From: Hawksworthiomyces lignivorus
Lineage: Eukaryota > Ascomycota > Sordariomycetes > Ophiostomatales > Ophiostomataceae
Length of the DNA stretch: 64,000 bases
Assembly (NCBI GenBank): GCA_002917075.1
Contig: NTMA01000036.1
Coordinates: forward strand, 1 to 64,000
Direction of reading: 5' to 3'
The notes below the pieces were generated by a model that had not been told where the DNA came from, searched no databases, and saw nothing but the letters and a program-made list of their open reading frames with translations. Shown here piece by piece: positions 1 to 11,664 of this stretch. The first letter of the stretch is position 1, and each line of letters begins with the position of its first letter. The position numbers and the translations under genes are program-made.

Positions 1-43
<43 letters not shown>
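1..43. repeat. poly(A) run at the window edge
   Basis: The first 43 bases are all A. This is a homopolymer with no gene attached. It could be a genuine A tract, a contig-end artefact, or the tail of a retroposed copy whose body lies outside the window; nothing in the window decides between these. Confidence 0.9.
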
Positions 44-46
<3 letters not shown>

Positions 47-3000
47 TATAAGGTGGGAGGATTTAAAAAGAGCAAGACAAGGCTGCCACAAATCCCGCGT
101 AATCGACGACTAAGTCAAGGATTCGGAGATGCAGGACGTGAATGCCGTCGCCAGTGTCGTGTGTGCAGTGGTAGCCTTAAGCTTACAGTAACGTGAGGTC
201 CCTAGCAAACGTAAGATGTTCTCTGCCTGCTAGCGAACGGTGCGGCGCCACCGGCGGCCAACGGAGCTATGTCTAGGTCCGATCAAAAATTAGAAACGAA
301 CACAGGAGACCCGTATAGGGTTGTAAACGTAAGCAAAATCAAGTGATGAGTGGGACAAAGACGAAAGACTGTGGTGAGATGAAAGCGAAACAAAGCACAG
401 ACAGAAAGTAAAACTCGAAGATGCTTTGTAAAATAGTAAGAAACTTAGAGCCAAAAAGATGGCTGGGGGCACGAGGAGTCAAAACAAACGCTAACACTAA
501 CCAGAAGACTGTGCTCGTTATGAGTACGTTTGAAGTGCACAATGGACGAAGCTGCGATGCAGCTGTCGGTGTGGCGGGATGAGAGAAGGAGCCAGAGGTA
601 CGAAGAGAATTCAGCAAGGGAGAGGAAGACAATAATGAAATAACGGGGATGCAAAATTGAGGCTTGAAAGTTGTGGTTTGTGCAATAATGAAGTATGTTC
701 ACTGTATGGGGGGGAGCTGGTACATGCATGCATTAGAAGCTGGGGGAGGAAAAGAGCAATCTTGGACAGACAAAAAGGAGCTGACCCGCTAACCCTTTTG
801 AACCAAGAGCCCCAAAGCCGGAAAGACATTGGTCAAACTTGCCAGGGACCCAGACACAGGTAAGTGCGACAAACTACGGAGTAGAATGTGGGGCCTGGAA
901 CAGCTGGCCGTTCTCCCGCTCTCTCAGCACCGTTTCTTTCGTCTGTTGTTTTGTTTGCGCTTTGCGCGTCACATGGTGTTGCCGCTATTAGGTTCTTGCA
1001 TCCCTTCATTACACAGCGCTGCTCAGCATAACTAGTAGCACATGTCGGCATCCGTTTATATGCATCGAGAAAAGCACAAGCACAAGCACAAGCTAGAGGA
1101 GTTTGCAATCCTGCAGCGAAATGACAAATAGGAAGCGCGCAGAAAAGAAGCAAGATAGCAAGTGCTTCGTTGCGCTACGTCAAATAATATCGAAGAATCG
1201 GGGATGGGATTTTCTAAATGCCGTCTGCACTAATGCACACATGCTAAGTTCAAAGCCATTAGGGCAGGAATGCAGAACTGGTACGCATACAACAACGATA
1301 CAACAACGCCATGAGAAATCGAGCCCACAAGACCATTAAACATGGCAGCAGCGCCGCTACATCGGAGCAGAAAAACAAGGCAAAGGCGATGTCGTGTTAT
1401 CGGTCTAGCTTGTGGGTACCTGGTCCCTATCATGCAGGCGGGGAAGGCTGTCCGGCAGCCGCCAGGAGCAAATTCTGTACAAATACAGTGCAACCGGTGA
1501 ACAGGTAAGGGTTTGCCGGCTTCAAAACCGAAGGGAAAAAATAATAACAAATAGATAGTAGTAGTAATAATAATAATAGTACGGAGTAAGAAACCCAGAA
1601 ACGTCTCGTTTGCCGGAATGGCTCCCTATGCCAGGACAGGTATTCCCGTAACTAACGGTGTCAGAGATATGATCAAAAAAAATTGAAGAACCCAGCGCAG
1701 TGAGACGATCTCGGACCACCTCGCTGACAGTGGGGGTTCCGATTTGCGAACCAAAGTACAAGACAGGAGCTCAACTGTGATATACGCTGCTTTGAGCTAA
1801 GCTTCAGCGCTTCTGGATTTGTTTGGAGAAGATTCTCTCGCCAGCGAATCTCTTTGCAATAGACGGCAAATATCAAGAGGGAATATGCCGCTGACTAGCG
1901 GCCGCTTTCCCCTGTACGGTTCACACTATCTGGCAGCCAAAAGGGCGACATATCTTTGCAGAGAAATACGGGCTTCCAATATCCACTCAATATTAATTTC
2001 CACTTCTATTGCGAGAAACGTGTGTTATCCCACATATAGATTCAGACTCGATTCTCAACCAATTTTGTCTGTGGTGCTCCGGAACTTGGAAGCTTTTTCT
2101 GGCAAATCGGGTGTTACACTGAAATGAATGGTCAACTTCCCAAGATACTGTGACCAAATGCATCATACATGGCTTATACAGGTCGGGGTTATATTAGACT
2201 CTCGCAGCAAATTCCAGCCTTCGTGGGCGGGTCCTGTTAACCTCTTCCAAACACTTCACCCACTGGTTTCGCAGCTTCTAGATTCCTAAAGATTAACGAC
2301 TGAGAGTCTTGTTTCAGTGCGGTTACTAGCAGACTCCGTTTAACTGACAAAATCGATAATCTTTGCTTCTCCATATTCATAATTATGGTTAGGCCAGCAT
2401 GGATCTACTTGTCCTCCACTTACCGCTACCTTTTAAATACAAAGAATAGACCACATGTCTTCAAATTTATTTATCAACATCGTTCCACCAAAACACATTA
2501 AGAATCTATTTTTTCTCAACTCCCAAATCCTTCAAGGTATCTTTGGAGTCTTTTGGACTGGACCAAGAAATCGCTCTCGTAACCACCAAATATGAGTGGC
2601 GCATGTCACCGCTTTTTGCAGGCTGGACGGTGACGGTGTGTACCGCAACACCAACTTATTCTACTTTCTCCTTGCTTGTCGACCGGCGTGGTGATGCCAA
2701 TATATCCATCCCTGAGTTTGACTCGAGCTAAAGGCCGAAGGCTCCCACTTTGCAATGATAATTTTGATGCCATAAAGAGTCACACGAAGTCCAACAGAGT
2801 CCTACACACCCACAGTCGTACTCTCGCAGTCATAGATACTCCTCGTCCAGCATCTGCACAGCGAATAGAGGGTTGGCAGAGATTTGGTCAATTCAAATCC
2901 TTCTACTTGAAGACCCGTATAGGTCTGCGGCAGGTCACCAGGGCGCAGAATACTCCACATAATCCATTTCATAGCCCTTCCGGGCTAGATATAGCGATAT

Positions 3001-4204
3001 ATTTGCGGGATTTTAGAAGCCACCAGCTCTTGTGCAATGAGACCTGTTTCTACATTTGAGCCACAAAAAGATTGCAGAATCGTTTTGAAAAATGCTCAGA
3101 GTGCTTCATTCATCGCCATCGTTTGCACCGCTGTTATTGCCACCTGCAGTAGTTCTTTAAGAGACCCATGTAAATCATGTTATTCTAAGCGCGCGGCCCA
3201 GCCCTTCGCGACGCTGCTCCACAGATACTACTAGGAAATACTTTCACCTCGATAAGCCCACTTTGGTGCAAATCATGAATTTAGTGCATTGCTGGTTCGG
3301 CTGACAGCTCAGTTCAGCAGAATATTAGTTTGCCACATAGCTGGCGGCCCTCTGTTAAGAGACCTTAAGCTGGCATAGAAGATGAATATTTTCGACAAAT
3401 CACGAGGACTGGTCAAACCAGTCATCAATTTCCTACAATTTGGTGCTGTCTTTGTTAAGTTGTTCTGTAAATAACGGGCCGTCGCCGACTTTTCTTGTAT
3501 ATGTTTCTACGACAGAGCTGTTCTTGATATTGTAAAAGCTGAGAGACAATTCGGATGCAGCCACCCAAACCCGAGTTGAGTGATGTCACATAAATGTAAG
3601 TGCCACAGGTCAGTAGTCAAGGTCAAGTACCAATGTTTGCGATCCCTCCACAAAAACTGACTTCAACTACAAACCATCACGAGAAAATTCATGTTATAAG
3701 ATGGGTCAGTATCCCTTTTTGTAGGGTCGATTTACTCCGATCCCGACGATACCTCTAAGAGGCCGTCCACCACAATAAGAAGCGTGAAATCAAAGTGGCA
3801 CCACGAGCTCCTGTGAATGTGCTCGTGAACGTTCGAAATGTCTTCAACATCAAGCTCGGACAGTTCCTTAAAAGACGCCGATGTCGAAGACCACGCTCGA
3901 AGCGATGAGTTTGTCGGTTTTCGGGTTGACCAAGCCTAGTAGCAGTAAATAGAAGCTGTAACTTAGGTCAAATGACCAGCATTGCGACCGCCAGCTGCAT
4001 ATGCGCAGAGGTCGAATGCGTTCGTCTCAAATAGGCGATCTGTGAGTTTGCATTTACCTTCGCCTCCCAATTGGGAGCCAAGAGTGATTGTTGCGAAAGT
4101 GGATGGGGCCAAAGAAAGGGTGTTCCAAAAGGTCGAAATCGCCAAAAACCGGCGGGGCATACTAGCTCTGAGCTTCGCAAGGCCTAGTGAAGGCAAAGCA
4201 GATC
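44..4204. other. gene-free stretch left of lys1
   Basis: About 4.2 kb in which I find no convincing gene. Open frames are short (none above 130 codons), have no recognisable domain and do not join through plausible introns. The stretch holds a CACAAG triplet repeat (1075-1092), a TAG/TAA-type trinucleotide tract near 1550-1580, and two copies of the 9-mer TACGGAGTA (875-883, 1580-1588). The frames between about 2543 and 3234 are open but composition-like and may be a decayed gene; I could not recognise one. Confidence 0.6.
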
Positions 4205-4216
4205 CATCACGTGATG
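4205..4216. promoter_or_regulatory. E-box palindrome CATCACGTGATG upstream of lys1
   Basis: A perfect 12-bp palindrome with a CACGTG core lies about 155 bp before the lys1 start codon. CACGTG with flanking T..A is the binding core of fungal bHLH factors (Cbf1/Pho4 type). That such a factor regulates lys1 here is inference. Confidence 0.4.
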
Positions 4217-4258
4217 CGTAGGGTACGGACCCCACCCGGAAGACTTTGACGTATGGTA

Positions 4259-4265
4259 TGACTCA
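4259..4265. promoter_or_regulatory. CpcA/Gcn4 site TGACTCA upstream of lys1
   Basis: The sequence TGACTCA, the consensus cross-pathway control element bound by the bZIP factor Gcn4/CpcA/CPC1, sits 105 bp before the lys1 ATG. Amino-acid biosynthesis genes of ascomycetes are commonly controlled through this element, so position and gene identity fit together. I noticed no other exact copy placed just upstream of a start codon in this window. Confidence 0.65.
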
Positions 4266-4369
4266 CTACCGAATGTATATTGAAAGACGCCATTGCCTCC
4301 GATTCGTTTTCTTGGGTTTTTTTTGCATCTTCTGCAAGTTGAACGGCCGTCAATTCGTCGCATACCACC

Positions 4370-5608
4370 ATGACAGCTATTATTCACTTGAGGGCTGAGA
4401 CCAAGCCCTTTGAGCGGCGTTCTCCATGTATGTCAATTGACTTCTCTCGAGTCCGAGGTTTACAGAAATCAGACTGACAAAAGCGATCAGTATCGCCCGA
4501 GACGGCCAAGGAGCTCATAAACGCCGGTTACGTCGTGCGAGTCGAAGAGTCCCCAGATCGCATCTACGATGACAGCGAATTCAAGGCTGTCGGTGCTGAG
4601 ATTGTCCCTGCTGGGTCGTGGGTTCATGCCCCCTTGGACAACGTGATCTTGGGCTTGAAGGAGCTTCCGGCAGACGGCAGTACGTACCCCTTTTGCAAAG
4701 AAGCTGCACACAGTTTACTGACCCCATTCCTAGCGCCCTTGCCGCATACATACATTCACTTTGCCCACTGTTTCAAGAAGCAGGATGGATGGGCCACCGA
4801 GCTCTCGCGCTTTGCCAAGGCCGGAGGTCTGCTGTATGACCTGGAGTTCCTCGTAAACGAGAAAGGCCAACGCATTGCGGCATTCGGCTTCAGCGCCGGC
4901 TATGCCGGTACCGCGCTGGCCTTACTGTCTTGGGCGCATCAGCTTCTTCACCCTGGAGTTCCCCAAGGCCCGGTGCCAGCATTCGACTCCGCCACAGAGC
5001 TGATAGACCTCGTTAAATCTTCCATTGCGGAGGCACTACCGCTGAACGGCGGCAAGTATCCTCGTCTTATGATCATTGGAGCCCTGGGTCGCTGCGGAAA
5101 TGGTGCCATTGAGTGCAGCCGTGCCGCGGGCATCCCCGAGGAATCGGTTCTCAAGTGGGACCTGCCGGAGACCAAGCGCGGCGGCCCCTTTTCCGAAATT
5201 ACCGGCGAAGATATCCTCCTGAACTGCGTCTACCTTGGAGCCCACAAGATCCCACCATTCACCACATTCGATTCGCTGTCGACTCCTGAGCGGCGGCTGC
5301 GCGTAATCTGCGACGTGAGCTGCGACCCGAACAGCACGAACAACCCGATTCCTGTCTATTCCGGCTACAGCTCCTTTGACAAGCCGACCATTCCGGCATC
5401 GCGCGTCCTAGACGGACCCGAGCTGCGCATCATTGCCATTGACCATCTCCCGACCATGATTGCACGCGAGGCAAGCGAAGAGTACTCTCGCTTGCTTCTC
5501 CCTAGTCTTCTGGAGCTGCGGAACCGTGATAAGGAGGGTGTTTGGACGCGAGCAGAAAAGACGTTCCGGGAGCGCGTTGCTGAGCTGCCTGCAGACCAGG
5601 CAGCATGA
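4370..5608 (+). CDS. lys1: saccharopine dehydrogenase (NAD+, L-lysine-forming)
   Basis: Catalyses the last step of the fungal alpha-aminoadipate pathway: saccharopine + NAD+ gives L-lysine + 2-oxoglutarate (EC 1.5.1.7). Model: exons 4370-4427, 4491-4679, 4734-5608, giving 373 residues, the same length as yeast Lys1. The first exon supplies the family N-terminus (MTAIIHLRAETKPFERRSPL) that the long open frame lacks. Catalytic-type residues are visible as Lys76 in GLKELP and His94 in HFAHCF, followed by the glycine-rich FGFSAGYAG and GALGRCGNGA of the nucleotide-binding half. The second intron is 54 nt with no stop, so unspliced RNA would still read through with 18 extra residues. The protein ends in -DQAA and so has no SKL/SRL-type peroxisomal signal, unlike yeast Lys1. 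The promoter carries a CpcA-type site and an E-box. Identity is very secure. Confidence 0.95.
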
Positions 5609-6029
5609 AATTGTTAGTACCTTCAACAACAGACCGTCCTACACCAGCGTCGAAAAGGGCAGGAAAAGTTACTCGGACAACATAGAAAGAATCGTTAAGA
5701 AAATGTATTTTTACTTACAACTAGATTAAACCAAACTGACCATTGATTTAACCAAAAGTTAAAAAAATAACGAAGTTATTAATAATAGAAAGGATTTATC
5801 ATTAAAACAATGAACGTGAACTTTTTTTGTAGCAAGGAGTACAAAGCTCTTAAAGAGACAAACTGGATACCACAAATACTGTCAGAAGAGGCCAGCACCA
5901 GCCAATGGTGCCAGCCAGAGCAAGTGCCTTTTTGCTTCAAGCTGTAACTGACTCTCTTTTGCGAATCATGCGGCTAGTTATGTATACAAATTAATAGATT
6001 ATACGTATGTTTTCGCTTCTACTAGTACA
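5609..6029. other. AT-rich convergent 3' region
   Basis: This is the gap between the convergent lys1 and CAP genes. It is strongly AT-rich in its centre (about 5720-5830) and has no open frame worth reporting. It presumably holds both polyadenylation regions. Confidence 0.6.
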
Positions 6030-6821
6030 TCAAAGCCCAGCCAGCGTTGCCAATACATCGTTGCAGAAGCCTACCACAATCATGGCGAACACCACTAGCG
6101 CTCCGGTGATGACACCTGACGATGGCTGACCCAGGGCTTCGGATTTGCTGCCAGTCCCATTTACCTGTCGGTTTACCTCGCGGCTAAACTGACCGATGAT
6201 GTTGCCCCGGGGCCAGTACTCACACACCAGAAACCAACCGGTGGACTTGGTCGTGTTGCTGCCTATGCAGAACTTGCGACCACAGCCGACGGTCGTGCTA
6301 TCCTTCCAGACCAGCTGGGTAAAGTGACCCGTTGCCTCGCTGTAGCTCGGATGATTGTAGTCGTAAAGTTCGCGCTCGTTTCCCCAAGCATCGACAGCGG
6401 CATCGGCGCTGATAAAACCAACGGCGATGTTCTCACCGTAGGGTCCGCCGGAGTGGGCGAAAGTGCAGTCTGTGTCATTGGCGAGGTAGGCAGCTGCAAA
6501 AGATGCGATTGTGGTATTCCATACAGCTGCCGTGGCATTGTGCTCGCGGCGGTAGAAGTTGGTGCTGTTGAGTATGGCCGAGGTGAAGAGATCCTCAGAG
6601 ACGTACTCGGGAGCGGTGCTGGGCAGGACAGGTGCGAGAGTGACAGTCGTTACGACATCTGCCAGTGCGACTGCAGCTCTTTTATTGCATGGAGATGTAG
6701 GGCCTGATGTAATCTTTGGTGGTACACCTGATAGTTCTGATGGTGTTACCTTCGCTATCTGCGAGACTGCCGTTGAGGACAGGACCGAGACACTGAAGAC
6801 GACCCGCTTTAGAGATGGCAT
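6030..6821 (-). CDS. secreted CAP/PR-1 (SCP-like) protein with C-terminal hydrophobic anchor
   Basis: An intronless gene of 263 residues. The N-terminus looks like a signal peptide (MPSLKRVVFSVSVLSSTAVS). The CAP domain spans about residues 75-218 and shows the family motifs: FAHSGGPYGENIA (His123, Glu130), GHFTQLVWKDSTTVGCG (His166) and FLVCEYWPRGN. Several N-glycosylation sequons lie in the domain. Residues about 234-252 are hydrophobic (VITGALVVFAMIVVGF), preceded by a small-residue stretch (GSKSEALGQPSSG), so the protein is probably a GPI-anchored or single-pass cell-surface protein rather than freely secreted. CAP proteins of fungi bind sterols or act extracellularly; the exact role here is unknown. 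It is convergent with lys1, and its promoter lies in the long gap shared with the MFS gene to the right. Confidence 0.88.
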   Translation of the reverse strand: MPSLKRVVFSVSVLSSTAVSQIAKVTPSELSGVPPKITSGPTSPCNKRAAVALADVVTTVTLAPVLPSTAPEYVSEDLFTSAILNSTNFYRREHNATAAVWNTTIASFAAAYLANDTDCTFAHSGGPYGENIAVGFISADAAVDAWGNERELYDYNHPSYSEATGHFTQLVWKDSTTVGCGRKFCIGSNTTKSTGWFLVCEYWPRGNIIGQFSREVNRQVNGTGSKSEALGQPSSGVITGALVVFAMIVVGFCNDVLATLAGL

Positions 6822-7731
6822 CCCCTTCTGCCTGAATCAAAATTATATGTAAAGAAACAACTGCGATAATTGTCACGGCTGTACGAGAGGAACTCAGTCG
6901 CAGCTAAAGCCATGGAAAAGGCCGGTATGTATAGTGAATATACTCATCTTCATCAAAGAGCGAGAGCCCACAGAAGAAACAAGGAAACAAACAGAAATAT
7001 CGAGAAATTACGCTGTCGCAACACCATAAAAAGCAAGAGTTGCGATTCATATAACACCATCATTCTTTGTTGCCTCTTGAAATGGTCGCCGCCCATTGTG
7101 CTGTTGGGACCACTGGCAGCTGAAAGCCCGCTAGTAGTGTGTTGTCCCATGTTCACCAAGCTTACTTGATTGGCGTTGATCGACGGAGAGCTCGTGGCCA
7201 GCGCGTAGCCGTTGGTCAATAGATCAAAATGACGTCGATTTTTGCTGGGGCTTTGAAACGACCCACGCCGGCGGCCACCTCTGACACCCAGTGGGAAAAT
7301 GGCCGCTAAAATGAAATTGGAACAATATAAATCGCAGCTCGTACACTACAGCCGCAGGCAGAGATTCCCATTGCATCCGCTGTTGAAAGATGCCACACTC
7401 TCAAAGGTACCACTAGTAACAAGGAGGAATCCATTTGAGATGCACAAAAGTTTGCCACACGCTCTTATTTAAGTTTAGACAGCTCCACCATTCGAGGCCA
7501 AAGCCGGTGGATATGGGGAAATAATACACAAAAACGCCCCCAGACCAAAAGGCTTTAGTTTATGAGCCGATATATTTCTTTCCGCCTCTGAGTGACGTCT
7601 TTTGAAGGAGCTCGGTTTGTGAAGGAATTTCATTACTAGTGGGCTCCCTAGTACTGAGTCTTTGAGCACGGGCAGAGCTTGTCTTATACTTAGCGTTTAA
7701 GTTGGCCAACCTTTCAGCACGTATGATGTCC

Positions 7732-7747
7732 GTTATCAGAGGATAAC
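7732..7747. promoter_or_regulatory. inverted GATA pair GTTATC-AGAG-GATAAC
   Basis: A perfect inverted repeat with 6-bp arms and a 4-bp spacer, each arm a GATA-factor core (GATAAC). Paired or closely spaced GATA cores are typical strong sites for fungal GATA factors (AreA, SreA). It lies 0.9 kb upstream of the CAP gene and 1.6 kb upstream of the transporter, so the target gene is uncertain. Confidence 0.35.
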
Positions 7748-9114
7748 AAAGCTGAATTCTCCAGATTTTAGTTCCCTTTCGCATCTTCCCTTGCTTTTGC
7801 TCACATTTTGTGTGAGATGCACGATCCGAGCCAGTACAGATGCATCCAGATGTAGTTCATCTCATCTTGATCTCTACCGAGAATCCAATCCGGGAAACGA
7901 CCTCCGGTCGTTTTTAATGATGTGTAATGCAAATAGGAGTGCAGCGACAAAACTGACGTTAGCGACTTTGCGACAGACATTTGGAGACCAGACTCTTTAA
8001 ACCCCGGTTCTATGGTATCTCGCCCCAATTTTTAATAAATCACCGTTCACACTCGCTCAAAATGGTATTTCCAGTAAATAATTTATCTCAAGAACCAGTA
8101 CTCCGCACTGGCATAGGATGGTATACGCCCTCAGCCATTTTAGTCCTCCCGGATACTCTTACGTATAAAATCACAGTGTCCTATTCTAGACCATCCTTGC
8201 TTTGTCTTCAGCTGTGATAAAGGCTGTGGTTCGCAGAGGGTAAAAGTCTGCGGGCTGAGGGAAAACAGGCTTCCGACATCCCGTTGACAGCTCCCTGGAT
8301 TCCCACCGTACATATACGAGGATTCCCATAGTAGTGGAAGACCTTACCCCGACATTCTGATGAGGCCCACTCATATCCCCAGACTGAGTCGTTAGCGGAT
8401 AACTTAGAGCAAGTAAAATCACTCCAACTTGCGGGGAAGGGGGAAGGCCACAAGACTCTCACGATGGAAACATACAGTGGTGCACTTTGGGGAATTGGGA
8501 AAGCTTTCCTCTTCATCTTCAAGCAATGCACCCCAATTTTTTTTTTTCAGAGCACATACCAAGGAGCCAGGGAAAACGACACCAGTACAGACTAGCGGTC
8601 CTTGGCGTCCTTTCCTCCCGCCCGACATGTTTTGGCGCCTGCCAGAAGCTTAGCTAGCAGTACAAAATCAAACGAAAGGAAGAAAGAAAAGAAAGAGCTA
8701 GAAAACATGTCGTGTGACTGTTCTCATGATTGTGCCTTGCGAAGTAATAAACTGCTGTTCTTGGGGCTGATTAGTTTCCAAGCTGGTTGCATGTGAGTCT
8801 TATTGTTATCTGGGCAGACTATACAATCGCCAAATTTCTAAATCAAGCTGCCAACGGAACCTCGGAGAGTCGGTATAGGCGTATGTTGGGTTTCTAGTCC
8901 CGATTCCGAATAACTGACACTTATGCCAACCCCCGATCCAGTCAAACAAGGGGGATGTGGCAACTCGACCCATTTGCAGTATACCCACACATTTTGGAAT
9001 GTCCCGTATGCATGGAGATGTTGTTCGTCTCTTTGTTTTCCCGGTCTCGCCTCTCTTCTTCCTGCCTCGTAGCTGCAATGTAAATCATCTCGCGCAAGAT
9101 GACCAGGGGGGGAG

Positions 9115-9121
9115 TATATAA
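9115..9121 (+). promoter_or_regulatory. TATA-like element TATATAA
   Basis: TATATAA lies 201 bp before the start codon of the TRI12-like transporter. It is followed by a CT-rich stretch with a T12-13 run at 9224-9236, an arrangement common in fungal core promoters. Confidence 0.4.
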
Positions 9122-9321
9122 TTCATGATTCCGCCATGACCAAGACTGTGTATTTCAAAGGTTGTTCTGGGCCCCTGTCTATAAGTCTAGGTTCGGTGCA
9201 AGATTCTCTGTCATTTCAATTTCTTTTTTTTTTTTTGTTATCCATCTTCATCCCTGGCACCGAAGTCCTTTGTGTCGGAATTGCTCGTGAAAGCTTTTGT
9301 CCACTTCATTTGTGAAACATA

Positions 9322-11321
9322 ATGTCAGAAAAGCAATCTGACACGCAGCTTGGGCAGCATCAGGAGCATGCCACTCCGACTACTGCTCATGATGAGCTTA
9401 GCTCGTCGGATGAAGTTATCGTTGGCTATGAAACTGAAATGAATGCCCTTCCAAAGGGTTACTTCTATAGCCGATTCTTCCTTGGATCTATGTTAGCTGT
9501 CGGCTTGGGCCTCTGGGCTGCTGTATCGTCTTTTGTACGTTGTTACTTACCGTTGTTTGTTGGAATCAGAGGCTTTGCCTGGGATTTGCCTTTATTTATT
9601 TACAGCTGCTTTGACGCGGAGGGATCAGAAGATAAAACATGTCCAACTAACTTCGGTGACAGGGTTATGCCGCTCCGATCTTGGCCCAAATCAACGACGA
9701 TCTGGGTCCCGATCCGCGATATATCTGGATATCTCTTGTTTATAATGCCGTTCTCGCTGTCGGCCTTGGTCTAGTTGGCCGGCTCTCTGATATATTTGGT
9801 CGTCGTTACTGGTTCATCGGCGGCAGCCTGGTCGGAGTCATCGGCGCCATCGTCTGCGGGACGGCGAAGACGGTTCCTGTTCTGATTGGCGGCAATGTGC
9901 TTTTGGGGCTTTCCAGCTCGACTCAGTTGTCATTTCATTATGTCATGGGAGAACTTGTCCCAATCAGATATCGATACATTGGCAATGCTTTGCTGTACTG
10001 CTTCACTTTCCCCGGCTCTGGTTGCGGCCCATCGATCGCATACGCTTTCATCCAGATGAAGGTGGGCTGGCGTGGCGTGTACTGGCTCATATTGGGTATA
10101 GAGGGTGCGGCATTGATCTGCTGGGCACTCTTCTACTTCCCACCTTCCTTCAAGAAGATGCACGCAGGCGAAGCCCATGCTAGCAAGTCATATTGGGTCA
10201 AGAACTTCGACTATGTTGGAACTTTCCTCTTCAGCGGCGGCTTTGTCGTATTCCTTCTTGGCCTCAGCTGGGGCGGTTCAGTCTACCCATGGAAATCGGC
10301 CGGCACGATCTGTGCCATTGTGATCGGTGCTCTGACCCTAGTTGCTTTCGTTCTGTGGGAGTGCTATGCACCGCTTAAAGAGCCTCTGATCCCGATGCAC
10401 CTCTTCAAGAATTTCGAGTGGGTCGCCGCTTGCGCGCTTCTTGGTCTTGGTGCTGGCGTTTACTATGCATTTGCTATCATCTGTAAGCTCATGTTTCTCT
10501 AGCAATTCTCACACATAGCTGTCCGCCTCTGACTGAGTTCGTTTCTTTTTCCAGGGCCATCTCAGGCTGCAGTCATGTACAACGATGGCGACCTGACCTA
10601 CCTCGGCGGCATCAGCAATATCGTTGGCCTCGGCATTATCTTTGGCCAGGTGGCAGGCGGCATGTTGGCCAAAGCCATCGGCAAGACCAAATTCCAGTGC
10701 ATGGTTGTCTTTATTATCGGCGGCATCTTCCTCGCCTGCATGGCCGTAACAACGCCAGACAGCAAAGATCTCGCTATCGCCCTTCTCACGATCGGCTGCT
10801 TCTTCATCGGTTGGAACGAGAGCGTGTGCCTCGCGAACGCCACAATTTGCGTCCGCAACCAGCGAGATATCGGCGTCGCGGGCGGCATGGCCGGCTCAAT
10901 CCGTGCAGCGATCTGCGCAGTCCTGGAAGCCATTTACACGACTGTCTTAACCAATCGTCTGACCCATACTGTATCCACCGAAGTCCCGCCAGCTCTGATC
11001 TCGGCTGGTCTGCCGTCTTCGTCGGTCGCAGCATTCCTTACGTCCATTACAGCAGGCACTGTGGATGCATTCAATGCGGTACCCGGCGTGACAGCTGAAA
11101 TTATTACCGTGGGTGTGCGTGCATACAAGGTGGCCAATTCCGATGCCTACCGCACTGTGTACCTGAGCACTATAGCTTTCAGTGGTCTGGCCGTGATATT
11201 GACGTTCTTCGCTCCTAACACTGAGAAGTACATGACTGAGAGTGTCGTGGCAACGCTACACAATGAGGACAACCAAATTGGCAACTTTTTGGGAAAGAAG
11301 TTGGAGGAGGAACATGCTTAA
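9322..11321 (+). CDS. TRI12-like MFS transporter (14-TM drug/siderophore type)
   Basis: Three exons, 9322-9534, 9663-10482 and 10555-11321, encode 599 residues. The splice junctions restore the continuous motifs GYAAPILAQINDDLGPDP and AIIWPSQAAVMYN. After a hydrophilic N-terminal tail of about 45 residues come many hydrophobic segments. MFS motif A reads GRLSDIFGRRY (about residues 110-120), and YPWKSAGTI marks the second half. Length and motifs match the fungal TRI12 family, which includes trichothecene efflux pumps, multidrug exporters and proteins annotated as siderophore-iron transporters; it acts at the plasma membrane or vesicles. It is tail to tail with a second family member ending 343 bp downstream. 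The substrate cannot be read from sequence. A siderophore link is tempting because of the SidC/SidA locus 24 kb away, but that is speculation. Confidence 0.9.
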
Positions 11322-11664
11322 AAACAAAATCTGAGCTTGAATATTTCTCTTTTGATAGTTTTGTTACTTGCAATGTGTGTGACTTTCAAGTTAATGCACG
11401 TAATAGTAAGTGAATAACAGCTCAGCCCAACAAATTTGGGGCTGCATTTATATTAATGAGGGACAATGCACATGAATCATGACCCGCTGGGTGAAGACTT
11501 CCAAACTCAGTAAAGTCAAAGCTAGCGACCAAAGACCCTGCTCAGACATAGAAGTACGACTGCCCTATCAAATATATGGACGTTGCTGCTGTAAGTCCTT
11601 GCTTCTTGTCTAGGCTGGAGCATACCTATGCCCTCGAGAAAAACAAAAACAAAGGCGATGTAAC
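11322..11664. other. convergent 3' gap between the two transporters
   Basis: 343 bp separating the stop codons of the tail-to-tail transporter genes. It holds no open frame or repeat of note and is presumably 3' UTR and terminator for both. Confidence 0.6.

Larger units (their letters stand above)
6822..9321. other. divergent intergenic region between CAP gene and first TRI12-like transporter
   Basis: 2.5 kb with no supported gene. The open frames are below 110 codons and overlap in several frames. It contains an inverted GATA pair (7732-7747), A/T homopolymers near 8538-8547 and 9224-9236, a TATA-like element (9115-9121) and a CT-rich leader before the transporter. Confidence 0.55.

Noticed and set aside
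2543..3234. Run of open frames on the plus strand (62, 127 and 65 codons) that could be a broken gene
   Set aside because: No family motif appears in any frame, the frames do not join through a plausible intron, and composition is like the surrounding spacer.
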